Shown here: one piece after another, positions 7,832 through 19,011 of the stretch
How positions within the stretch are numbered: the first letter of the stretch is position 1
Layout of the letters: each line of letters starts with the position of its first letter
Origin: an uncultured Christensenellaceae bacterium
GTDB taxonomy: Bacteria > Bacillota > Clostridia > Christensenellales > UBA3700
DNA length: 64,000 nt
Direction of reading: 5' to 3'
Assembly (NCBI GenBank): GCA_944383895.1
Contig: CALWRH010000007.1
Span: forward strand, 1 to 64,000
The notes under the pieces: model-generated
What the model saw: only the letters and a program-made list of their open reading frames with translations
The model's database searches: none
Told to the model about the DNA's origin: nothing
Program-made: the position numbers and the translations under genes

Positions 7832-9496
7832 TTATTTGAGCACCGCGCCCTTATCGGAGCTGGTTACGAGTCTGCAATAACGGCTGAGCCAGCCCGTCTT
7901 GAACTTAGGCTCGGGCATGACCTGCGTTGCTCTTCTCTTTTCAAATTCTTCCGCGCTTACCGCCGCGTCTATTTTGTGTTCGGGAATATTTATCGTTATC
8001 ACGTCGCCGTCTTTAAGCAGTCCGATCTCTCCGCCGTCCGCAGCCTCGGGGCAAACGTGTCCGATTGACGCGCCTCTCGACGCTCCGCTGAATCTGCCGT
8101 CGGTAATAAGAGCGACGCTCTTGTCGAGTTTCATGCCTGCAAGCGCGCTTGTCGGATTGAGCATTTCTCTCATACCGGGACCGCCCTTGGGTCCTTCGTA
8201 TCTGATAACGACAACGTCGCCGTCCTTGATCTTCTGTCCGTAAATAGCCTCGATAGCCTGTTCTTCGCTGTCGAACACTTTTGCGGGACCCGTATGAACG
8301 AGCATTTCGGGAGCAACCGCGCTGCGCTTTACTACGCAACCGTTCTTGGCGATATTACCCCAGAGGATCGCAAGACCGCCTGTTGAAGAATACGGATTGT
8401 CAAGACTTCTGATGACGTTATAGTCGAGAACTTTAACGCCCTTGATGTTTTCGGCAACGGTCTTTCCCGTAACGGTCATTGCCTCTCCGTGGATAAATCC
8501 GCCTTTATTGAGTTCGCTGAGCACTGCCTGAACGCCGCCCGCCGCATACAGATCCTGCATGTGAGTCGGACCTGCGGGAGCGAGATGGCACAGGTTGGGC
8601 ACCTTGTCGCTGAACTCGTTGAACATATTGAGATCGAGCTCAACACCCGCCTCGTTTGCGATCGCGAGCAGATGCAATACGCTGTTGGACGAGCATCCGA
8701 GAGCCATATCGCAAGTCAGCGCGTTCTGAATAGAAGTCATATTGATTATATCGCGCGCTTTTATGCCCTTTTCGATCATGTTCATTATAGCCATACCTGC
8801 GTGCTTTGCAAGAACGGTACGCTCGCTCATTACGGCAGGGATAGTCCCGTTGCCGGGCAACGCGATACCGATAGCCTCGCACAGGCAGTTCATGCTGTTT
8901 GCCGTATACATACCGCTGCATGAGCCGCAGGTCGGGCAAACTTTTTTCTCGAATTCGGTAAGTCCTTCGTCGTCGATAATGCCGGCTTTGTACGCGCCGA
9001 CAGCCTCGAACATCTTAGAAAGCGAAACTTCGCACTTGTCGACCACGCCAGCCATCATAGGACCGCCGCTGACAACCACCGCGGGGATATTCATCCTTAC
9101 GGCAGCCATGACCATGCCGGGCACGATCTTGTCGCAGTTGGGCACGAGCACAACGCCGTCAAGGCAATGCGCGTTGACCATGGTTTCTACGCTGTCTGCG
9201 ATAAGTTCTCTGGACGCAAGCGAATAATTCATGCCGACGTGTCCCATCGCGATACCATCGCAAACGCCTATGGACGGAATCATGATCGGAGTGCCGCCTG
9301 CCATCCTGACGCCTGCTTTGACAGCCTCTGTCAGTTTATCGAGGTGAATATGACCGGGCACGATGTCGCTGTGCGCGGATACCACGCCTACGAGGGGTCT
9401 TTCGAGCTCCTCTTTGGTGAAACCGCACGCGTAAAGAAGCGACCTTTGGGGAGCGGTGTTCGCACCGCTCGTAAGATATTTACTGCGAAGTTCCAT
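7832..9496 (-). CDS. ilvD: Dihydroxy-acid dehydratase
   Basis: A 554-residue cytosolic Fe-S enzyme converting 2,3-dihydroxy-3-methylbutanoate and -valerate to the 2-oxo acids that precede valine, leucine and isoleucine. The signatures CDKIVPGM and [16 protein letters not shown] carry cluster and Mg ligands, and GRFSGASRG near the C-terminus is the active-site serine segment. Full length for the family. It lies between ilvC and ilvA; an intercistronic stem-loop (9513-9542) separates it from ilvC. Confidence 0.97.
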   Translation of the reverse strand: MELRSKYLTSGANTAPQRSLLYACGFTKEELERPLVGVVSAHSDIVPGHIHLDKLTEAVKAGVRMAGGTPIMIPSIGVCDGIAMGHVGMNYSLASRELIADSVETMVNAHCLDGVVLVPNCDKIVPGMVMAAVRMNIPAVVVSGGPMMAGVVDKCEVSLSKMFEAVGAYKAGIIDDEGLTEFEKKVCPTCGSCSGMYTANSMNCLCEAIGIALPGNGTIPAVMSERTVLAKHAGMAIMNMIEKGIKARDIINMTSIQNALTCDMALGCSSNSVLHLLAIANEAGVELDLNMFNEFSDKVPNLCHLAPAGPTHMQDLYAAGGVQAVLSELNKGGFIHGEAMTVTGKTVAENIKGVKVLDYNVIRSLDNPYSSTGGLAILWGNIAKNGCVVKRSAVAPEMLVHTGPAKVFDSEEQAIEAIYGQKIKDGDVVVIRYEGPKGGPGMREMLNPTSALAGMKLDKSVALITDGRFSGASRGASIGHVCPEAADGGEIGLLKDGDVITINIPEHKIDAAVSAEEFEKRRATQVMPEPKFKTGWLSRYCRLVTSSDKGAVLK

Positions 9497-9512
9497 ATAG
9501 TCTCCTTAAAGC

Positions 9513-9542
9513 TAAGTCGCCTTGCGTAGGCAAAGCGACTTA
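9513..9542 (-). other. Stem-loop between ilvC and ilvD
   Basis: TAAGTCGC/GCGACTTA encloses a second TTGC/GCAA stem. There is no U tract, so it looks more like an mRNA processing or stability element than a terminator. Confidence 0.6.
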
Positions 9543-9564
9543 AACGTGTGTTGTTGTTTTTGTC

Positions 9565-12277
<2,713 letters not shown>

Positions 12278-12363
12278 AATCCCTCACTATTCACTTATCT
12301 TGCCGTAATAAATATGCATATAAAAACGCTATACCGCGGTCAAGTATAATCAGATTACTTAAT

Positions 12364-12392
12364 ATAATATTATAAATACCTCTCAAAGTCAA
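12364..12392 (-). promoter_or_regulatory. Promoter of the ilv operon
   Basis: TTGACT (12392-12387), 17 nt, TATTAT (12369-12364) on the minus strand. The leader to the ilvB start is only about 80 nt and shows no T-box or attenuator. A second weaker TTGACC...TATGCA pair lies closer to the gene. The rest of 12393-12660 shows nothing recognisable. Confidence 0.6.
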
Positions 12393-12659
12393 GTGTATTC
12401 TTATTTTTTTTGCGCTGAGGAACTTATTCTGCGGCTATATCCGCCGAGTGCCGACAGACGTATAACTTTGATTTAATATTATACAGAATATACAAAAAAA
12501 TTGCATAAATTATTAGCTATGCTATCGGATAAAAAATAAATTGCTCTTCACGACAACGTCATGTATATACCCTTTACGACACTCTTTTTACCGTAACCGT
12601 GTCTTGCGGTAATAAAGATAAAATAAAATATTTCAGCAAAAGCATTATGAATAACGCAA

Positions 12660-12690
12660 CAAAAAAAAGCGGACTCATCGTCCGCTTTTT
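12660..12690 (-). terminator. Terminator of icd
   Basis: AAAGCGGAC/GTCCGCTTT stem followed by eight T residues on the minus strand, 17 nt past the icd stop. Confidence 0.92.
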
Positions 12691-12706
12691 ATAAATTTCC
12701 GAATTT

Positions 12707-13909
12707 TCAGCCGAGTTTTTCAGCTATCTTTCTGAGAAAATCTTCCGTCTGCATAGTAACGGGTTCTTTATCCGACTTGTAAAGTGCTGCAAGATCCCCC
12801 GTCATATAACCGTCTTCTATCGTGGACAGCGTCGCTTTTTCGAGCTTTGCGGCAAACTCGGCAAGCTCTGCGTTTCCGTCCAGCTGAGCGCGTTTTGCAA
12901 GCGCGCCGCTCCATGCGAAAATTGTTGCAACGGGATTGGTGGACGTGGGTTTTCCTTCACGATATTTGTAGTAATGCCTTGTTACGGTGCCGTGTGCAGC
13001 CTCGTATTCGTAATTTCCGTCGGGCGAAACGAGTACGGATGTCATCATCGCGAGCGAACCAAAAGCCGTAGCCACCATATCGCTCATAACGTCGCCGTCG
13101 TAGTTTTTGCATGCCCAGATCATACCGCCGCTGCTGCGCACCACTCTCGCGACCGCGTCATCGATAAGCGTATAAAAATACGAAATACCGAGATTTTCGA
13201 ATTTCTCTTTATACTCTTTGTCATAGACCTGCTGGAATATATCCTTGAATCTGTGATCGTACGTCTTGGATATCGTGTCTTTGGTAGAAAACCAGAGATC
13301 CTGCTTTGTATCGAGAGCGTAATTGAAACAGCTTCTCGCAAAACTCGTGATACTGTTATCCGTATTGTGCATGCCGAGCACAACGCCGCCCGTCTTCGCA
13401 AAATCGAAGATCTCGATAATGCGTTCGTTGTCCGCACCGTTGACTACGAGCTTTGCGCTCTCTCCCTTTTTGACGTAAGCCTCTACGTCCTTGTATACGT
13501 CGCCGTAAGCGTGTCTTGCGATGGTGATAGGTTTCGTCCATGTCGGGATATAAGGATTTATGCCTTTTACGAGTATCGGAGCGCGGAATACCGTTCCGTC
13601 GAGTATCGCCCTGATCGTACCGTTGGGGCTCTTCCACATCTGCGAAAGATTGTACTCGGTAACTCTCTGTGCGTTGGGGGTGATCGTAGCGCACTTTACG
13701 CCGACGCCGTAAGTCTTGATCGCGTTTGCCGCGTCGTGAGTGACTTTATCTCCCGTGCGTTCGCGGTTGACAAGTCCGAGGTCGTAATATTCGGTGCGCA
13801 GATTGACGTAAGGCTTGATAAGGATATCTTTTATCCAGCCCCAGATTATTCTCGTCATTTCGTCGCCGTCCATCTCGACGATAGGCGTAGTCATTTTGAT
13901 TTTATCCAT
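12707..13909 (-). CDS. icd: NADP-dependent isocitrate dehydrogenase (type II, eukaryote-like)
   Basis: A 400-residue enzyme oxidising isocitrate to 2-oxoglutarate. It matches the homodimeric eukaryote-like NADP-IDH subfamily rather than the E. coli-like one: VEMDGDEMTRIIW at the start, ATITPNAQR, KSPNGTIR and GTVFR substrate segments, then YEAAHGTVTRHY with the cofactor-binding region. The ATG at 13909 has GGAG 7 nt upstream; a frame extending to 13930 lacks support. It follows ddl with a 48-nt gap, so it may be the last gene of the tsaE-to-icd run. It supplies 2-oxoglutarate and NADPH. Confidence 0.95.
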   Translation of the reverse strand: MDKIKMTTPIVEMDGDEMTRIIWGWIKDILIKPYVNLRTEYYDLGLVNRERTGDKVTHDAANAIKTYGVGVKCATITPNAQRVTEYNLSQMWKSPNGTIRAILDGTVFRAPILVKGINPYIPTWTKPITIARHAYGDVYKDVEAYVKKGESAKLVVNGADNERIIEIFDFAKTGGVVLGMHNTDNSITSFARSCFNYALDTKQDLWFSTKDTISKTYDHRFKDIFQQVYDKEYKEKFENLGISYFYTLIDDAVARVVRSSGGMIWACKNYDGDVMSDMVATAFGSLAMMTSVLVSPDGNYEYEAAHGTVTRHYYKYREGKPTSTNPVATIFAWSGALAKRAQLDGNAELAEFAAKLEKATLSTIEDGYMTGDLAALYKSDKEPVTMQTEDFLRKIAEKLG

Positions 13910-13957
13910 TGAATTTCTCCGTACGGTCAAAGCCGCAAAAATTTTCTTTTGAAATGA

Positions 13958-15100
13958 TTATAATATCTTGCCGTGCATTTTGCAAGCGTTTGCCGAACTT
14001 TTGCCGTAAACGTCAAGCACGTTTGAGCCGAATTTTGTGGTTTTACGGGTTTTCGAGCGCAAAATCGCATCGTCCACGGCGCATTTGACTACGGCTGTAT
14101 AATCCATCCCGTTTTTCTCGAAAAGATATGTCGCAAGGCTGCCCGGCACCGTGTTGACTTCGTTGATATACACTTTTCCGTCCGTGTTGTCGAGAAGAAA
14201 ATCCGCCCTTACAATACCTTTCGCACCGATACCGACGTATGTTTTTTTTGCAGCGGCAATGACTTCGTTTCTGACGCTTTCGGGCACGTCTGCGGGGTAG
14301 ATTCTTCCGCCGCCCGACATTTTCCCTCCGCTTTTCAGATATTTCTCTTCAAAAGACAAAAACTTTTCCCAGCTGAGCGGCTGCTCGAGTTCGGACGCAA
14401 TTATCTCTCCGTCCTTTGTCAGTACGGCGCAGTTGAGTTCTGTAAAATCTGTAAGCGCGCGTTCGCATATCACCCTGTCGTCAAAGCTGAAAGCGACGTC
14501 TGCCGCCTCTTTCAGCTCTTTCATATCGTTTGCTGCTGCGACTCCGATAGACGAGCCCTGCGAAAGGGGTTTCACCATGACGGGATAACCTATCTCATCC
14601 TCGACGCGTTTTAATCCGTCGCCGCTTTGTATCACCGTGTAAGGAAGAACGTTTAGCCCGAGAGAAGAAAAAACCACCTTGGACAGAGCCTTATCCATGC
14701 CCGTCGCGCTCGCCGCAACGCCGCATGACGTATACGGCAGACCGATTACGTCGAGATACCCCTGCAACGCACCGTTTTCGCCGCTCCCGCCGTGAGTACA
14801 GACAAGAAAGCAATCGGGCTTGCAAACACGCTTTATCCCGCCTATACCTACCGAAAAAACGCCGTCTTTGTCGATAAATACTCTCTTCTTTGCGCTGCCT
14901 TTGCCGATATAACTCTTTATCTCGTCAGCCTTGTCGACATGATAAAACGCGTTGTCTTCAAGCAGCAGAGGATACAGATCGTATTCTCTTTTGAGAGTTT
15001 TCATTGCCTGCACGGCGGTTATTACAGAGATGTCGCGCTCTGTTGAATCTCCGCCGTAAAATACCGCAAGCGTCTGCTTTTTGCCGTCTTTCTTTTTCAT
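13958..15100 (-). CDS. ddl: D-alanine--D-alanine ligase
   Basis: A 380-residue ATP-grasp enzyme that makes the D-Ala-D-Ala dipeptide for peptidoglycan. YGGDSTERDIS near the N-terminus binds the first D-Ala, HGGSGENGALQG and KPLSQGSSIG form the ATP-grasp loops, and INEVNTVPGS supplies the Mg-binding Glu/Asn. Slightly longer than the usual 300-360 because of an extended Lys-rich C-terminus. It directly follows the murF gene whose product uses its dipeptide, a natural pairing. Confidence 0.95.
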   Translation of the reverse strand: MKKKDGKKQTLAVFYGGDSTERDISVITAVQAMKTLKREYDLYPLLLEDNAFYHVDKADEIKSYIGKGSAKKRVFIDKDGVFSVGIGGIKRVCKPDCFLVCTHGGSGENGALQGYLDVIGLPYTSCGVAASATGMDKALSKVVFSSLGLNVLPYTVIQSGDGLKRVEDEIGYPVMVKPLSQGSSIGVAAANDMKELKEAADVAFSFDDRVICERALTDFTELNCAVLTKDGEIIASELEQPLSWEKFLSFEEKYLKSGGKMSGGGRIYPADVPESVRNEVIAAAKKTYVGIGAKGIVRADFLLDNTDGKVYINEVNTVPGSLATYLFEKNGMDYTAVVKCAVDDAILRSKTRKTTKFGSNVLDVYGKSSANACKMHGKIL

Positions 15101-15109
15101 AACTCCTCC

Positions 15110-16687
15110 TCAATAACCGTCTGGCAGATCGTTTTCTATCAGCAACACGTCGCCTTTGCGCATTATTACCGAAAACAAATCTTGTGCCTCGTCGAGATTT
15201 TTTTTGACGTATACGTCGTCACTGTTCATACCTGCGGACAGCGCGCCCTGACGCATGTCGTCCGCATAAGGTCCTATAAGTACCGCTATATCCGCAACGT
15301 GGGCGATCTCTCTGCCGAGAGCGAAATTCGCCTTTCCCGCTCTTTCTCCCATTTCGACAAGCCCCTGGCAAGCTACTATCTTTCTGCCGCCAAATGCCGC
15401 AAGCGTTCTGAGAGCCGCACGCGCGCCCTCTTCGTTTGAGTTGTAACCGTCGTCTATGATAGTAATGCCCGCGCTGTTATCGACAAGTTCCAATCTGTGC
15501 GGAGTCGGTTTCAGTTTTGCCGTGGCAGCGGCTATTTCTTCGGGCGTTATGCCGTAACCGTATGCGACAGCCGCCGCGAGAGTAATATTACTCACGTTAT
15601 GCGCGCCGAGCAGCCTCGTTGAGCATTTTACTTCTTCTCCGTTTTTGAAACAAAGCGTGAATCTGCTTCCTTCTCCGCTCACTTCGACGGATCTCGCAAA
15701 GCACTCGCCGCCTACACCGGTGCGGTATTTTTCGCCTTTGCACTCTCTGTACATAAGCTTACAGTAATCGTTATCCGTATTGAAATACGACTTACCTCCG
15801 ACACCTGCAACGAAGTCAGAGAGTTCCGCTTTTGTATCCATAATATTCTGCAAAGAGCCGAAGGTTGCAAGGTGCTGAGCGGCTATGCCCGTTATAACCG
15901 CGCATACGGGCTTTACGATATCGCAAAGCAGGCTTATTTCCCCGCGTCGTTTAGCACCCATTTCCGCAATGAAAAACTGTGCGTCCGCAGGCATATTCTT
16001 CACGCTTATGCAAATGCCCATAGGGGTATTGTAGCTGTGAGGAGTGGCGTAAACCTTATATCTCTCCGCGAGCATCGCGGCGAGTATATTCTTTACGCCC
16101 GTTTTGCCGTAGCTTCCCGTAACGCCTATTTTTACCAAGTCCGTTTTTGCGTCCAGCTCCTTTTTGCAACCTTCGATATATATTCGGGCAACGGCTTGTT
16201 CAACAGGATACACGACCCATGCCGACGCGACGAAAATCGCTGGCGACAACAGGTACGCAATAGGTATCAGCGCAAAATCGAGTCTTACGCCGTCCCAATT
16301 CAGCTCTCTGCCTGCCGCGCAAAGACTTATGCTTGCGGCAGCGGACAATATCAGATATGCGGTCAGAAAACGCGCGCACCTTTTAGTGATCTTAAGAGGG
16401 GTCCTCGCCTTCTTTTTTCTGTTTGCGAAATAAAACCAGACCGCGCCCAGAGCGCAGAAAAGAATATAAAAATATCCGCCGTAACAAAATCCGCGCGCAC
16501 TGCTGACAAGATATATAAAATAACATACGACCGCATTGACCGCACCGTAAAGAATCTCGGCAACAAAGGTATCTCTCAGCTTTGCCGCACCGTCGAAAGC
16601 ATAGTTGTTGAGTTGCCAGAAATTGAGCGCACGCACGCCGATAAGACATAGAAACACGCCGTTAAGCGCAGCCGCAAACCACTCCAT
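15110..16687 (-). CDS. murF: MurF-type UDP-MurNAc-tripeptide--D-Ala-D-Ala ligase with membrane-spanning N-terminus
   Basis: A 525-residue protein. The C-terminal two thirds is a Mur ligase: ATP loop GVTGSYGKTGVKN near residue 200, EMGAKRRGEI, QHLATFGS, NTDND, then HRLELVD and DDGYNSNEEGA, as in MurF. The first 180 residues contain about five hydrophobic helices and replace the usual UDP-MurNAc-binding domain, so the enzyme is probably membrane-tethered. The residue after the P-loop GKT is Gly rather than Thr/Ser. The ATG at 16687 overlaps the hydrolase gene by 26 nt and has GGGGG upstream. ddl follows after 9 nt. The MurF role is strongly suggested but not certain given the domain swap. Confidence 0.82.
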   Translation of the reverse strand: MEWFAAALNGVFLCLIGVRALNFWQLNNYAFDGAAKLRDTFVAEILYGAVNAVVCYFIYLVSSARGFCYGGYFYILFCALGAVWFYFANRKKKARTPLKITKRCARFLTAYLILSAAASISLCAAGRELNWDGVRLDFALIPIAYLLSPAIFVASAWVVYPVEQAVARIYIEGCKKELDAKTDLVKIGVTGSYGKTGVKNILAAMLAERYKVYATPHSYNTPMGICISVKNMPADAQFFIAEMGAKRRGEISLLCDIVKPVCAVITGIAAQHLATFGSLQNIMDTKAELSDFVAGVGGKSYFNTDNDYCKLMYRECKGEKYRTGVGGECFARSVEVSGEGSRFTLCFKNGEEVKCSTRLLGAHNVSNITLAAAVAYGYGITPEEIAAATAKLKPTPHRLELVDNSAGITIIDDGYNSNEEGARAALRTLAAFGGRKIVACQGLVEMGERAGKANFALGREIAHVADIAVLIGPYADDMRQGALSAGMNSDDVYVKKNLDEAQDLFSVIMRKGDVLLIENDLPDGY

Positions 16688-17402
16688 CGCACACCCCCGC
16701 AATAAATTTTCCGAGTATCGCAACGTATACCGACAAATTTTCGAGATAGCAAAAATGTCCGCCGTCAAGCATTATGAGCGCGCTGTCTTTTATCAGCCGC
16801 TCAAAACGTTTTGCCATATAAAGCGGAGTATCCTTATCCTCTTTTCCCCATACAACGAGCGCGGGACAATTTATGCGCGCGCACTCTTCATCCGTATATC
16901 TGTTGACGACGTTTACGAAAGTTCTTTTCATATTCTCGTTTAGCGACCTGTAATCTTCAGATCCCGCGCCTTTTGTATCGAGTCCGAGCTTTTTTTTGAG
17001 TTTATATATAAGGATTTTATAATAATATTTCAAGCCTCTTCTCGGTTTGAGTCCCGCGCCGTCCGTAATGACGAGTCCCGCTACTCTGTCGGGATGATTT
17101 GCCGCAAGATATGCCGCGACCCTGCATCCGAAGGAGTGCCCGACAAGCACTGCCTTTTTTATGCCGACCTCGTCCATAAGCGCTAAAGTATCCCTTGCGT
17201 AGTCTTCGAGAGTATAGACTCCGTTTTCTTCTGATTTTCCGAAACCTCTGAAGTCGAAAAGCAGACAATTTATGCCCCTTAGCCTTTCTGCAACGGACAA
17301 AAAAGAAACGACACCGCCGCCCCAACCGTGTAAAAACACGGCGCAAGGCGCGTTGTCGTCGCATCTGATATATTCGTAATTGATTTCAGTTCTGCTTAAA
17401 AT
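16662..17402 (-). CDS. Alpha/beta hydrolase fold protein (apparent AUU start)
   Basis: A soluble alpha/beta hydrolase of about 246 residues. It has the oxyanion motif FLHGWGGG, nucleophile elbow GHSFGC (Ser), Asp in VVWGKEDKDTP and catalytic His in DGGHFCYLE. The frame contains no ATG, GTG, TTG or CTG before the essential HGWGGG strand except a GTG at 17339, which would remove the first beta strand. A GGAGGT at 17415-17410 sits exactly 7 nt before an ATT at 17402, giving a normal N-terminus (ILSRTEINYEYIR). I therefore place the start there. It overlaps rimI by 17 nt and murF by 26 nt, so it belongs to this operon. The substrate is unknown. Confidence 0.75.
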   Translation of the reverse strand: MLSRTEINYEYIRCDDNAPCAVFLHGWGGGVVSFLSVAERLRGINCLLFDFRGFGKSEENGVYTLEDYARDTLALMDEVGIKKAVLVGHSFGCRVAAYLAANHPDRVAGLVITDGAGLKPRRGLKYYYKILIYKLKKKLGLDTKGAGSEDYRSLNENMKRTFVNVVNRYTDEECARINCPALVVWGKEDKDTPLYMAKRFERLIKDSALIMLDGGHFCYLENLSVYVAILGKFIAGVCDGVVCGCA

Positions 17403-17850
17403 TGTCGTTACCTCCGACGTCCAACCAATAGATTATCGCGTCTTCGGTATTCTGATAAAATTTTTTCCTGACTCCCGCGGACTTAAATCCGAAGGATTCG
17501 TAAAGCCCTCTCGCACAGACGTTGGAACTCCTGACCTCGAGGGTAAGACCGTTCAGCCCGTAAAGCGATGCCGTATAAGTCATATCGCGCATAAGCTGTT
17601 TGCCTATGCCTTTGCCCCGCACGTCTTCTCTGACGGCTATGTTGTTGACGTATCCGTCGCCGCAAACGGTATTGTAGCTGTAATAACCCAGCACGTCCCC
17701 GTTTTCGTCCTCGCACACTCTTGCGACTACGCCGTATTTCCCGCATATCTCCGCGATCTGTTTTTCGCTCCACGGCTCGGCGAAAGTATGCTTTTCTATG
17801 GCGGCTACCGCAGCTGCGTGCGCCGTTGTCATATCCGTTATCCTACTCAC
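17386..17850 (-). CDS. rimI: RimI-like ribosomal-protein-alanine N-acetyltransferase
   Basis: A 154-residue GNAT acetyltransferase. The acetyl-CoA loop is VRGKGIGKQLM near residues 79-89, preceded by NNIAV and followed by LEVRSSN and the aromatic YESFGF segment. RimI acetylates the N-terminus of ribosomal protein S18, and rimI sits with tsaB/tsaE in many bacteria, as here (8-nt overlap with tsaB). It could acetylate other N-termini. Confidence 0.9.
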   Translation of the reverse strand: MSRITDMTTAHAAAVAAIEKHTFAEPWSEKQIAEICGKYGVVARVCEDENGDVLGYYSYNTVCGDGYVNNIAVREDVRGKGIGKQLMRDMTYTASLYGLNGLTLEVRSSNVCARGLYESFGFKSAGVRKKFYQNTEDAIIYWLDVGGNDNFKQN

Positions 17851-18427
17851 CGTCTTTCATCCTTTCAGCCTGGGATTTTTTCAGATACACGGGCGAAAGA
17901 TTGCTTTCGAACAAGCCCTGCGCGGCACGCCTTTCCGCAATAGAGATGATATCATCACCGCTCGTAGGCAAAGTCTGATAAGTTACGCTGACATTATATG
18001 AAAGCAGTTCGGTTTTGGTTACGCTCTTTTCCCACACGACGTTAAAACAATCGCCCGAGAACATCGCCGCATAATAATTGTCGTTCCTCGCGTCGATAGC
18101 CGTAATAAACTCTCCGCTCTTTCCGTATCCGATAAGCGAAAGCGCGTCCACGGCTACGACAGGTTTGTCGAGCGCGGAGCAAAATGCCTTGACGGTAGAC
18201 ACTCCCACTCTTATGCCAGTAAAAGATCCCGGACCGCATACCGCGGCGAAAACGTCGATATCGTTGAGTGTTCTGCCAAGCGACGCAAGGACCTCGTCAA
18301 CGTATGCGAGCAAAAGTCCGTTGTGTCTTTTGACGTCCTCTCCGCTTATCTTTTCAGCGTATTTTCCGTCTATTCTCGCGCATACGACGAGTCTGTCGGT
18401 AGTGCTGTCAATCGCCAATATATTCAT
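17843..18427 (-). CDS. tsaB: tRNA threonylcarbamoyladenosine biosynthesis protein TsaB
   Basis: A 194-residue member of the Kae1/TsaD ASKHA-fold family that partners TsaD in making t6A on ANN-decoding tRNAs. The start MNILAIDSTTD and the signature GPGSFTGIRVG are diagnostic. The ATG at 18427 lies 20 nt inside the end of tsaE; the frame upstream to 18460 is within tsaE. It forms the core of tsaE-tsaB-rimI. Confidence 0.94.
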   Translation of the reverse strand: MNILAIDSTTDRLVVCARIDGKYAEKISGEDVKRHNGLLLAYVDEVLASLGRTLNDIDVFAAVCGPGSFTGIRVGVSTVKAFCSALDKPVVAVDALSLIGYGKSGEFITAIDARNDNYYAAMFSGDCFNVVWEKSVTKTELLSYNVSVTYQTLPTSGDDIISIAERRAAQGLFESNLSPVYLKKSQAERMKDGE

Positions 18428-18824
18428 CTTGTATTTCAAACTCCCTGAGATTGCCTCCAAGCGACTTTACGTTTATGATTATAGGATTTCTGACGTCGTC
18501 GAACTTGTTCCACTCCACGACCACGACTCCGCCCTTGTAGAAATACTCTTCAAGACCGAGCTCGTAGACTTCGTCGGCATCGCTTACTCTGTACATATCG
18601 AAATGATAAAGCGTGAGCCTTCCGTCGTATTCTTTGACGTATGTGAAAGTGGGCGATGTGACCGTTTCTTTAACGCCGAGAGCACGCGCAAGACCTTTTG
18701 TGAAAGTCGTCTTGCCCGCCCCCAGATCGCCGTTTAACAGTATGATCTCTCCGCCTTTGAGCTTGTCCGCGACCCGCTTTGCGAACGCGAAAGTTTCTTC
18801 GGCGCTATGCGACAAAAATTTCAT
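18408..18824 (-). CDS. tsaE: tRNA threonylcarbamoyladenosine biosynthesis ATPase TsaE
   Basis: A 138-residue P-loop ATPase needed with TsaB and TsaD for t6A formation. The Walker A motif GDLGAGKTTF is near residues 35-44, and TSPTFTYV and a YHFDMYRV segment follow, as expected for the family. There is no ribosome site before the ATG. A TATAAT box ends 6 nt before it, so the transcript is predicted to be leaderless. First gene of the long minus-strand run down to icd. Confidence 0.95.
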   Translation of the reverse strand: MKFLSHSAEETFAFAKRVADKLKGGEIILLNGDLGAGKTTFTKGLARALGVKETVTSPTFTYVKEYDGRLTLYHFDMYRVSDADEVYELGLEEYFYKGGVVVVEWNKFDDVRNPIIINVKSLGGNLREFEIQDEYIGD

Positions 18825-18830
18825 ATTATG

Positions 18831-18859
18831 ATTATATACCGCTTGACAATAATTTGCAA
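18831..18859 (-). promoter_or_regulatory. Promoter of tsaE (predicted leaderless)
   Basis: TTGCAA (18859-18854), 17 nt, TATAAT (18836-18831) on the minus strand, with the start codon exactly 7 nt downstream. It overlaps face-to-face with the ribU promoter at 18843-18871. Confidence 0.75.
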
Positions 18860-18871
18860 TCGTTTCATAAT
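18843..18871 (+). promoter_or_regulatory. Promoter of the FMN riboswitch/ribU transcript
   Basis: TTGACA (18843-18848), 17 nt, CATAAT (18866-18871), with the aptamer starting about 10 nt later. Confidence 0.85.
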
Positions 18872-18880
18872 GTTATAGAA

Positions 18881-19007
18881 CACTTTGAGGGTGGGTGAAA
18901 TTCCCCATCGGCGGTACAGTCCGCAAACGCTGCAAATAACTCAATAGGCAGCGCCGAAAGGGTGCGATTCCCTTACCGACGGTTAAAGTCCGGATAGGAA
19001 AAGGATG
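18881..19007 (+). promoter_or_regulatory. FMN (RFN) riboswitch
   Basis: The conserved RFN blocks GAGGGTGGGTGAAATTCCC, CATCGGCGGTACAGTC, AAAGGGTGCGATTCCC, TTACCGACGGTTAAAGTC and CCGGATAGGAAAAGGATG occur in order, directly before the ribU start. No terminator hairpin separates it from the ATG. The AAGG ribosome site is part of the closing 3' strand, so FMN probably blocks translation initiation. Confidence 0.96.
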
Positions 19008-19011
19008 TTTT

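Noticed and set aside
12278..12400. Attenuator or T-box before ilvB
   Set aside because: The leader from the predicted promoter is only about 80 nt with no T-box sequence, leader peptide or terminator.
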